From NCBI GenBank assembly GCA_937923515.1, contig CALDUF010000006.1:1-56456 (forward strand): a DNA stretch of 56,456 nt, read 5' to 3'. Shown here piece by piece: positions 17,040 through 26,200 of this stretch (the stretch's first letter is position 1; the number at the start of each line of letters is the position of its first letter). This DNA is from an uncultured Flavobacteriaceae bacterium. Its GTDB lineage: Bacteria > Bacteroidota > Bacteroidia > Flavobacteriales > Flavobacteriaceae. The notes under the pieces are model-generated. The model was not told where the DNA came from. It ran no database searches and saw only the letters and a list, made by a program, of their open reading frames with translations. The position numbers and the translations under genes are program-made.

Positions 17040-17867
17040 ATGTTACGACTTTTACAACTAGAATTACAAAAACTACTGCTTAACAGAACAAGTAAAATAC
17101 TTATTTTCATATCCTTTATTTTACCATTTTTCGTTATTTTATTATCATCATTAAAAATTAACGTTTTTGGTTTTTTTACTTTAGAATTAGGCGAGTTAGG
17201 TGTGTTTAACTTCCCAATAATTTGGCATTTAACTACGTTTTTTTCGTCTCAATTTAAATTTTTCTTCGCCATAGTAGTAGTGAGCATGATAGGTAATGAG
17301 TATAGCAATAAAACCTTAAAACAAAACTTAATTGATGGCTTAAGTAAAAAGGAATTTATACTGTCTAAATTTTACACCATAGTTTTCTTTTCATTAGTAT
17401 CTACAATTCTAATTGGGTTAATTTCATTGTGTATTGGTTTATACTATTCTAGCTATAATGAATTTGGAATTATTATTCAAGAGATGGATTATTTGCTGGC
17501 ATATTTTGTAAAGCTAGTAGGCTTTTTTAGTTTATGTTTATGCTTAGGCATGTTGGTTAAACGTTCTGCATTTGCGCTTGCTTTTTTATTTGTACTTTAC
17601 ATTGTGGAATGGATTGTGTTTTGGGTAGCTTACAAGGCATTTGGAAACACCTATACCGCTTTTAAAGTAAAAAACTGTATGCCTTTAGAATCTATGTATA
17701 AACTCGTAGATCAACCTTTTCAACGTATCGCCATGACTAAATTTCCAAACAAAGCAGAATTAGCTTATGATTACGCAGTACATTGGTATGAAATTGCCAT
17801 AGTTTTAGGTTGGACTGCCCTATTCATCTTTTTGTCGTATAGATTATTAAAACAGCGCGATTTGTAA
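17040..17867 (+). CDS. ABC-2 type exporter, permease subunit
   Basis: 275-aa integral membrane protein with about six transmembrane segments: residues about 18-38, 55-80, 100-130, 150-175, 178-200 and 245-268. The layout and the early segment K-N-L-I-type loop (N-K-T-L-K-Q-N-L-I-D-G-L-S-K-K-E) are typical of ABC-2 permeases paired with BcrA-like ATPases. It lies 10 bp downstream of its ATPase and 29 bp upstream of the first giant secreted-protein gene. A promoter-like box in that short gap suggests the latter is separately transcribed. Confidence 0.9.
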   Translation: MLRLLQLELQKLLLNRTSKILIFISFILPFFVILLSSLKINVFGFFTLELGELGVFNFPIIWHLTTFFSSQFKFFFAIVVVSMIGNEYSNKTLKQNLIDGLSKKEFILSKFYTIVFFSLVSTILIGLISLCIGLYYSSYNEFGIIIQEMDYLLAYFVKLVGFFSLCLCLGMLVKRSAFALAFLFVLYIVEWIVFWVAYKAFGNTYTAFKVKNCMPLESMYKLVDQPFQRIAMTKFPNKAELAYDYAVHWYEIAIVLGWTALFIFLSYRLLKQRDL

Positions 17868-17875
17868 TATCTTTG
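17868..17875 (+). promoter_or_regulatory. Putative -7 box for the first T9SS type B gene
   Basis: TATCTTTG immediately after the ABC permease stop codon and 21 bp before the next ATG; a perfect TAnnTTTG match. No properly spaced -33 element (nearest TTTG is 33 bp upstream). Confidence 0.45.
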
Positions 17876-17896
17876 ATAGTATTTGCTATGTAAAAG

Positions 17897-20656
17897 ATGA
17901 AACACCTCATAATCTTTGTATTAACTTGTATTGCTTTTACTACTGGGCATGCCCAAAAACAAGCTGCAAACTGGTATTTTGGTCAAAGCGCTGGTATTAC
18001 ATTTAATGATGATGGTACCGTTACAGAACTTACTGATGGTAGACTAAGTACCGCTGAAGGTTGCACCACAATATCTGATATTGATGGAAACTTATTATTT
18101 TATACTGATGGTATAACAGTTTGGGATAGATTACACAGGCCCATGCCCAACGCAAATTTTACAAACGGTGGTTTATTTGGCGATCCTTCTAGCACACAAT
18201 CTGCCATAGTAATACCAAAACCTGGAGACGAAAATTTATACTATATTTTTACGGTTGACACGCTAGGCCCTAATGATCCTGATGATTTTGGATTCAATTA
18301 TTCTACTGTAGATTTAAGGTTAAATGGTGGATTTGGTGATGTGGTACCAAATGAAAAAAACATTAATTTACTAAGTGAAAGTTCAGAAAAAATTAGTGCT
18401 GTTGTAAAAGATTGCGAATCCGAAGAACTTTGGGTAATTACTTTTGGACCATCAAACAGAGTTAACAACAACGTTATTTTTTACGATACGTTTTACGCCT
18501 ACCAGATTACTGAAAATGGTATTAATACAACGCCAGTTGTTTCCCTTTTTCCCTCTCTAAATGTAACCGACCCAAGAGGGTATTTAAAATTTTCTCCTGA
18601 TGGTACTAAACTAGCTTGTGCTAACGTAACTTCAGATTTATTTTTATATGATTTTGATGTTAACACTGGGCAAGTTACAAACCAAACGCAACTGTTTATT
18701 AATTCCTCATTACCTAACAAACCACAATCTGCTTATGGCTTAGAGTTTTCTCAAAATAACGAATTATTGTATGTATCTGCCTATTATGACACTCAAAATC
18801 CTGATGAGTTTAATAATCCAGATGCGCAATTCACCTCTTTAATACAGTATGACATTACAGCTCCAGATATTTCTAATAGTGCTTTTACTATAGATGAGCG
18901 TGTTGGATTTAGAGGTGGGCTACAACTTGGTATTGATGGTAGAATATACAGGGCTATGAGCAGCACGTTCTTTCAAGGCCTTCCAAATTTATCAGTAATT
19001 AATACGCCAAATGCAAGAGGATTAGATTGTAATTACCAACACAATAAAATTTCACTAAGTAGAAATTCAACGCAAGGGCTTCCGCCTTTTATTACATCGT
19101 TCTTCACCCAAAAAGTAGATATTATTGGGAATAATTCCACTAGTAACGATTTACAACTATGCCAAGGTGAAACCTTTTTACTAGAAGCACCAAACTTTCG
19201 CGATGCAACTTATGAATGGACAAGAAATGGCAATAGTATTACCAATACTGGAAGAACATTGCGTATAGAAAACGATGAAGAAGGTTTATATTCTGTTTTA
19301 ATAGATTTAAATACTGGAGCTTGTGAAGATAGGTTTGAAGGTGTAGCACAAGTAACTTTTGCCACTAACCCAAGTGGCGCAAATGCAGAATTACTGCAAT
19401 GTGACGAAGATGGTATATTTGATGGTTTAACAATATACAATTTAGAGGAAGCTACTAATACACTAACAGAAAACAATGCAGAATTTATGGTACGCTTTTA
19501 CACTGATGCTGCGAGAACAGACCTTATAACAGCGCCTTCTAATTTCCCTAATTCTGTAGTAAATCAAATAATTTATGTAGAAATATTTAATCCTGTTACG
19601 CTATGTAATACAGATGCTGAATTAACGCTAAGCGTAAGTAATACAGATACTAATAACACACAAATTCCTGAATGCGATGACGATGGTATGGATGATGGTT
19701 TTCATGAATTTAATTTAGAAACGGCAAATGGAAGAATTACTAATGGGCTTGCTAATGGTTTATCAATTTCGTATTATGAAACTTTTAACGACGCGCTTTT
19801 AGAAGACAATGAGTTACCTACAATATACACCAACACGCAACCTTTTTTACAAAAAATTTATGCACGCGTTGAAAGTGAGAATAATTGTTTTGGTATTAGC
19901 GATGTAGATTTAATAGTTGATGTACCGCCACAAGTTGAACAACAAGAATTAGTGCAGTATTGCACCAATTTTTTTCCTGAAACTATCACTATTGATGCAG
20001 GAAATATTAATGGCAATCAAAACGATTTTACCTATAGTTGGTCTACAGGAGAAACCACTTATAGTATAGCTATTAATACAGTTGGCACCTATGATGTAAG
20101 AATAACTAATATACGGTCTCAATGCTTTTCAGATAGAACAATTACAGTAGATCCTTCAAGTGTGGCAACTTTTGATACTATTGAAATTAATGATGCTTCT
20201 CAAAATAATACAATCACCATAAACGTTTCTGGAGAAGGCATATATGAATTCAGTATATCAAATAGAGATGATGGTATGATGCTGCCCTTTCAAGATACTA
20301 ATATATTTCAGAATGTAAAACCTGGTATTTATGATGTTTTTGTAAGAGATATTGAGAATAATTGTGGTAGTGTAGATGATACTGTTTCTGTTATTGGTTT
20401 TCCAAAATTTTTCACGCCAAATAACGATGGATTTAATGATACTTGGCAAGTATACGGTGTTTCTGAAATGTTTCAACCCAATACAAAAATTATGATATTC
20501 AACAGGTTTGGTAAACTCCTAAAAGAAATTTCACCCTTGGGCGAAGGCTGGAATGGTACATTAAATGGGCAAGTATTACCTTCAGACGATTATTGGTTTT
20601 CCGTACAGCTGCAAGACGGCAGAGTTTTTAAAAATCATTTCACTCTTAAAATATAA
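17897..20656 (+). CDS. Large secreted protein with T9SS type B sorting domain (head 1)
   Basis: 919-aa exported protein. Signal peptide at residues 1-19 (ends G-H-A-Q). Residues about 20-400 look like a beta-propeller head: they open A-A-N-W-Y-F-G-Q-S-A-G-I-T-F and contain S-P-D-G-T-K-L-A-type blades. An Ig-like part (about 420-490) is followed by two C-D-x-D-G modules (from about 500 and 592), another Ig-like part with W-S-T-G-E-T-T-Y-S-I, and the type B T9SS domain from about 837 (F-F-T-P-N-N-D-G-F-N-D) to the end. Type B domains direct secretion by the gliding-motility-linked type IX system. Residues 500-919 closely match the last 419 residues of the next protein. Likely role: surface or gliding/adhesion component (inferred). 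Confidence 0.9.
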   Translation: MKHLIIFVLTCIAFTTGHAQKQAANWYFGQSAGITFNDDGTVTELTDGRLSTAEGCTTISDIDGNLLFYTDGITVWDRLHRPMPNANFTNGGLFGDPSSTQSAIVIPKPGDENLYYIFTVDTLGPNDPDDFGFNYSTVDLRLNGGFGDVVPNEKNINLLSESSEKISAVVKDCESEELWVITFGPSNRVNNNVIFYDTFYAYQITENGINTTPVVSLFPSLNVTDPRGYLKFSPDGTKLACANVTSDLFLYDFDVNTGQVTNQTQLFINSSLPNKPQSAYGLEFSQNNELLYVSAYYDTQNPDEFNNPDAQFTSLIQYDITAPDISNSAFTIDERVGFRGGLQLGIDGRIYRAMSSTFFQGLPNLSVINTPNARGLDCNYQHNKISLSRNSTQGLPPFITSFFTQKVDIIGNNSTSNDLQLCQGETFLLEAPNFRDATYEWTRNGNSITNTGRTLRIENDEEGLYSVLIDLNTGACEDRFEGVAQVTFATNPSGANAELLQCDEDGIFDGLTIYNLEEATNTLTENNAEFMVRFYTDAARTDLITAPSNFPNSVVNQIIYVEIFNPVTLCNTDAELTLSVSNTDTNNTQIPECDDDGMDDGFHEFNLETANGRITNGLANGLSISYYETFNDALLEDNELPTIYTNTQPFLQKIYARVESENNCFGISDVDLIVDVPPQVEQQELVQYCTNFFPETITIDAGNINGNQNDFTYSWSTGETTYSIAINTVGTYDVRITNIRSQCFSDRTITVDPSSVATFDTIEINDASQNNTITINVSGEGIYEFSISNRDDGMMLPFQDTNIFQNVKPGIYDVFVRDIENNCGSVDDTVSVIGFPKFFTPNNDGFNDTWQVYGVSEMFQPNTKIMIFNRFGKLLKEISPLGEGWNGTLNGQVLPSDDYWFSVQLQDGRVFKNHFTLKI

Positions 20657-20662
20657 AATAGT

Positions 20663-23122
20663 TTGAAGTCTACTAAAAAAATAATATGTCTCTTAAACTT
20701 AGTAATAAGTTATAGTTTTTTACTTGCGCAGTCGCCAACAGATTGTACTAATGCTATTGTGGCCTGTGGAAATTCTCAAATCAACTTAGATGCAAGTGGT
20801 GTGGGGCAACAAGAACTTACATCGAGCAACTCTTGTCAAGGACAAGAAAACAATAGCGTATGGCTAAAAGTAACAACTATTACAGCTGGAAGTCTAGGTT
20901 TTACATTAAGACCTGAAAGCTCAGATTTAAATGAAGATTATGACTTTTACGTGTTTGGGCCTAATGTAGCATGTGGCGCTTTAGGTACAGCTATTCGTTG
21001 TTCTTCAACAAACCCCGTGCAAGCAGGTCTCAGCAATAATTTTACAGGAATGAATTCATCATCGCAAGATACTTCTGAAGGCCCAGGAGCAGATGGTGAT
21101 AGTTTTGTGAGATCTATTGATGCGCAAGCAGGCGAAACGTATTTTATTGTGATAGATAGACCAATAGGCCAAAGTGCGTTCTCTTTAGAATGGACTGGAA
21201 CTGCTGAGTTTTCGAACCCACCAGAAAATGAAGCCAGCACCAGTGGTACACCAATTGATTTAGAACGATGTGATACTGTTGCACCGTTTAATGACGGATT
21301 TACAGCTTTTAATTTACAAGACAACACCAATAGTATTAGGGGATCTCAAACAAATACTGTTATTACCTATCATGAAACAGAAAGCGATGCTAATATTGGT
21401 ATAAACAGTATTACTGGGCCGTACACCAATACTTTTAATCCCCAAACTATATATACTAGAATTACAAACACAGTTACCGAATGCTTTGATTTAGCAGAAT
21501 TTACTTTAACAGTTAATTCAGGCCCCAATTTTATAACACCGCAAAACTATACCATTTGTGATGATTTAAATGATGGTGATAATACTAACGGTAGAGCTGA
21601 ATTTATACTATCTAGCAGAAATGATGAGATCTTAGGTGGGCAAGATCCTTCTAGTATTAACATTACGTACCACAGCACATTATCTGGAGCAGAACTTGGT
21701 ACTACTGCAACACAACTACCAGATACGTACAATAACAACACTGCTTTTAGGGAAGATATTTTTGTACGTATTGAAGATACAATAAACACAAACTGCTTTA
21801 GCACTTCAACGTTAACATTAATAGTAAACCCAATTCCAAATAGTTCAAATAGTACTATACTACAATGTGATGAAGATGGTTTACAAGATGGAATTACTGT
21901 TTTTAATTTAAATGAAGCTGAAGCTGCATTAACAAATGGAGCAACTAATGTATCAACTATGTTTTATGTAGATGCTGCTAGAACAAATACTATTAATAAC
22001 CCTAATAATTACCTTAATACATCAAACCCTGAAACAATTTATGTTGAAGTAATTAACAACGATACTTCATGTATTGCTGAAGTTGAGTTAGTATTAAGTG
22101 TAAGTGTTACAGATACTGCCGACACCTTTATATCTGAATGTGACGACGATGGTTTAGAGGACGGTTTCCATACTTTTAATCTAAATGATGCGAACTCAAA
22201 TATTATTAATGGATCACCTCTAAATCTTAGCATATCGTATTATGAAACTTATGATGATGCCTTACGTGAAATAAACCCTCTAAATAATACATTTACTAAT
22301 ACTACACCTTATTTACAAACCATTTATGCACGTGTAGAAAACAATAATAATTGTTACGGTATCAGCAGAGTATTTTTAGTAGCAGAGTTACCACCACAAA
22401 TTGAAAAACAAGTATCAGTGCAATATTGCACCAATTTTTTCCCAGACACTATTACTATTGACGCAGGTGAAGTTAATGGTAATCAAAGTGCTTTTGCGTA
22501 CAATTGGTCTACAGGCGAAACCACTTATAGCATAGATATTAATACCGTTGGCACATATAATGTAAGAATAACTAATGTAAGGTCTCAGTGCTTTATAGAT
22601 AGAACAATTACAGTAGACCCATCTAATAGAGCAACATTCAATACTATTAATGTTGATAATGCTTCACAAAATAATACCATCACTATAAACGTTTCTGGAG
22701 AGGGTATATACCAATACAGCATCTCTAATAGAGATGATGGTATATTGACGCCTTTTCAAGACTCTAATATTTTTCAAAATATAAAACCTGGTATTTATGA
22801 TGTTTTTGTAAGAGATATTGAAAATGATTGTGGCACTGTTAATGATAATATTTCTGTAATTGGTTTCCCAAAATTTTTTACGCCAAATAACGATGGATTT
22901 AATGACACTTGGCAGGTATATGGAATTTCAGAAGATTTTCAATCAAAAACTAAAGTATTTATTTATAACAGATATGGTAAGTTATTAAAAGAGTTATTGC
23001 CTGTAGAGAAAGGATGGAATGGTACTTTCAATGGTAGAATTTTACCAAGTGATGATTATTGGTTTAATGTTTTACTTGAAGATGGACGTGTATTTAACAA
23101 TCATTTTACTCTAAAACGCTAA
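20663..23122 (+). CDS. Large secreted protein with T9SS type B sorting domain (head 2)
   Basis: 819-aa exported protein starting at a TTG six bp after the preceding stop, so translationally close to it. Signal peptide about 1-22 (ends L-L-A-Q). The head (about 25-190) is a Cys-containing beta domain with N-S-V-W-L-K-V and the late segment G-E-T-Y-F-I-V-I-D-R-P, similar to pre-peptidase C-type or gliding-associated beta-sandwich domains. Four modules begin at about 200, 298, 401 and 491, each with a C-D motif. Ig-like segments follow, then the type B T9SS domain from about 737. From residue 401 onward it is co-linear with and highly similar to the preceding protein. No catalytic motif is seen; probable adhesin or surface-layer role. 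Confidence 0.9.
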   Translation: MKSTKKIICLLNLVISYSFLLAQSPTDCTNAIVACGNSQINLDASGVGQQELTSSNSCQGQENNSVWLKVTTITAGSLGFTLRPESSDLNEDYDFYVFGPNVACGALGTAIRCSSTNPVQAGLSNNFTGMNSSSQDTSEGPGADGDSFVRSIDAQAGETYFIVIDRPIGQSAFSLEWTGTAEFSNPPENEASTSGTPIDLERCDTVAPFNDGFTAFNLQDNTNSIRGSQTNTVITYHETESDANIGINSITGPYTNTFNPQTIYTRITNTVTECFDLAEFTLTVNSGPNFITPQNYTICDDLNDGDNTNGRAEFILSSRNDEILGGQDPSSINITYHSTLSGAELGTTATQLPDTYNNNTAFREDIFVRIEDTINTNCFSTSTLTLIVNPIPNSSNSTILQCDEDGLQDGITVFNLNEAEAALTNGATNVSTMFYVDAARTNTINNPNNYLNTSNPETIYVEVINNDTSCIAEVELVLSVSVTDTADTFISECDDDGLEDGFHTFNLNDANSNIINGSPLNLSISYYETYDDALREINPLNNTFTNTTPYLQTIYARVENNNNCYGISRVFLVAELPPQIEKQVSVQYCTNFFPDTITIDAGEVNGNQSAFAYNWSTGETTYSIDINTVGTYNVRITNVRSQCFIDRTITVDPSNRATFNTINVDNASQNNTITINVSGEGIYQYSISNRDDGILTPFQDSNIFQNIKPGIYDVFVRDIENDCGTVNDNISVIGFPKFFTPNNDGFNDTWQVYGISEDFQSKTKVFIYNRYGKLLKELLPVEKGWNGTFNGRILPSDDYWFNVLLEDGRVFNNHFTLKR

Positions 23123-23156
23123 TAAAAACCTTAAAATATGTTTTTTATCGGTTTTT

Positions 23157-23188
23157 TTTGCGTTTCGTCTGAAAAATATTTACTTTCG
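23157..23188 (+). promoter_or_regulatory. Putative promoter of the 1615-aa surface protein gene
   Basis: TTTG at 23157-23160, a 20-bp spacer, then TACTTTCG at 23181-23188, one mismatch from TAnnTTTG. The gene starts 49 bp downstream, so it is probably transcribed separately from the two genes before it. Confidence 0.45.
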
Positions 23189-23237
23189 ACACCAAAATGC
23201 ATCTTAATAATTAATAGCATCATACAAACATAAGATA

Positions 23238-26200
23238 TTGAAAAAGCCCCAACATTTCAATTTTATACTAATTATACTTTTTTTTAGTGTATACACACTT
23301 GCTGCTCAACAAATTAACGTTAATGGCAATGTTAGCGTAAATCAACTTATTGAAGATAATTTGGTAGATGGTTGTGTAGAAGTCTCAAACGTAGTCTCTA
23401 ATGTAAATGGTGATACAAATGGATTTAGAAGTTATGGAGAATTTAGTAGAGGTGCTTCTAATTTTCCATTCGAAAATGGTATAGTACTTTCTACAGGTAG
23501 TGCAGAATCTGGTGGCAATAGCCTTATAACTACAGATTTGAGTGAAGGTGCAACAACTTGGGGAACAGATACCGATTTAGAGGCAGCCTTAGGAAACAAT
23601 AATTTTTTAAATGCAACATCTATAGAGTTTGATTTTGTTTCTATATCAAATCAAGTACAATTTAATTATCTATTAGCATCAGAGGAATACTCAGGTATCA
23701 ATCCATGTCAGATTTCTGATGGATTTGCTTTTCTAATTAGAGAAGTAGGAAGTGGCGCGCCTTATCAAAATATTGCTGTAATCCCCGGTACTTCAGTTCC
23801 AGTTAGTACAAACACGGTTCACGACGAAATAGTTGGGGTTTGCGCTGCTCAAAACGAGGAGTTTTTTGATGGTTATAATATTGGAGACACCAATTATAAT
23901 GGTAGAACCGAAGTTCTTACAGCAACAGCGTCTATAACACCTTATGTGCAATATCACATCAAATTAGTTATTGCAGATCAGGCAGATCAACGATTTGATT
24001 CTGCTGTATTTATTGAAGGCGATAGCTTTAGAATTCTAGAACTTGGTGAAGATATTACCACCTGTGCTAGTTCAGTTACTTTAGATGCAGATATACAAAA
24101 CTTTTCATCAACATACCAATGGTTTTTAAATGGTAGTACAACACCAATACCCAACGAAAACAGTGCAATTATAGAAGTATCTCAACCAGGTACTTATCGT
24201 GTAGAAATAACCACGCCTTTGGGTACCTCAACATGTGTAGAAGAAGATGAAATAACAGTAACTATAGAAAATGAAATTAACTTAAATCCTATTTCTGATT
24301 TTTCACTTTGTGATGATTTGAGCGGAGATGAAGTTGAAACTTTTGATCTTTCTACTAAAGATGCAGAATTAACAAGCAGTATAACATTTACCAATTACAC
24401 CTTTAGTTACCACTTATCTGATGCAGAAGCTAGAGCTAATGTTAATGCAATTACTAATCCCATTCAAAATTCTTCTTTATCTCAACCTATTTTTGTTAGA
24501 ATTAACGATTTAGACTCTGGATGCGTTGCTTACACAACATTCAATATTGTTGTAAATACAATACCAGATATTACAAACCCTACAAATTTAGAAATATGTG
24601 ACGACGATAATGACCCTAGCGATGGTTTTACAACAATAGATTTAAGTGTTAAAAATGATGAAATCACCTCTGGAGACTCTAACTTATTAGTTACCTATCA
24701 TTTCAACACTATTGATGCTAATAGTGGAAATAATCCAGTACCAATACCATATATAAATACAAATACACCTAATGAGTCTTTATTTATAAGAGTGCTAAAT
24801 ATTACAACGGGGTGTTATACTACAAGTACATTAACTATAGATATTACCAACAGCCCTATAGTAAACAGAGAACCTATACCTTTAGATGGCTGTGATGCAG
24901 ATCTTGATGGAATTGATACTTTTGATTTAACACAAGCATTAGCAGATATATTACAAGGGCTTACTGGTGTTACTACAACATTTCATGAGAGCTTTGAAGA
25001 TGCTAACGAGAACACTAACCCGATAGCTAACGAAACAAACTATCAAAATATATCACCAAATGTACAAACAGTTTTTGTACGTGTGGAAGATAATGTAACA
25101 GGTTGCGCCTCAATTGTGCCTTTAGAAATTCACACAAATTTACTACTAACGGGAACTGACACTGGAGAGTTTGCCTTGTGTGATGATAGTACGAATGACG
25201 GTATTCAAAGTTTCAACCTACTCACAATAGAAACATTTATTGCTAATGATCTTCCTGATATCAATGTCACATTCTTCGAAACACAAGATGATTTTAACAA
25301 TAATAATCCAATAGATAAAAATCAATTATATACGGCATCAAACCCTACAAACTTAATTATTAGTATAGGAAATGGTAATTGTACAGAAGTAGCTGATATT
25401 AATCTAGTAGTAGATCCTGTTTTAATATTTAATCCCATAAACCCAATTCCGTATTGCGACGAAGATGAAGACGGTTTTGCTAGCATAGAATTAGCTCTTT
25501 TTGATGATGGAATTACTGGTGGTAATACAGATTTTATAGTTACATATTTTGGAAGTCAAACAGATGCTGAGACAAACTTTAACCCATTACCGCCTTTCTA
25601 CGTAAATACCTCAGCAAATGAAACACTTTATGCTAGAGTTGAAAATACTGATACGGGTTGCTTTACAATAAATCCATTTGATATTGAGGTAAGACCAGCA
25701 CCAGCTACAACACAACCTGCACCATGGTTAATTTGTGATAATGATGATGACGGCCTTACCATTTTAAATCTTGAAGATAAAATTCCTGAAATAGTTGCAA
25801 GTACAACTGGTATAAACATTGAATTTTTTACTTCTGAAGAAGATGCAAACGCTAATATGAATGCAATAACAGACCGTTTGGCATTTGAAACTGCTACCCA
25901 AACTATTTATGTTAGAGTTGAAGACAACACAGGATCAGGATGTTATGCTATAGTAAATTTAGATATTGTAGTAAATATTATTCCAACAATACTTCCGATA
26001 AGAGATTTTCAACTATGTGAAGATGACAACGATGAACGTACAGAATTTTTATTTACAGATTGGGATGCAGAAATTCTAAATGGACAAAACGATATGCAAG
26101 TTTTATATTTTGAAGATGCTGCTTTTACAAATCAAATAGACAAATCAACACCTTACACAAATTTATCTAGTCCTCAAACCATTTATGTTCGTGTTGAGAA

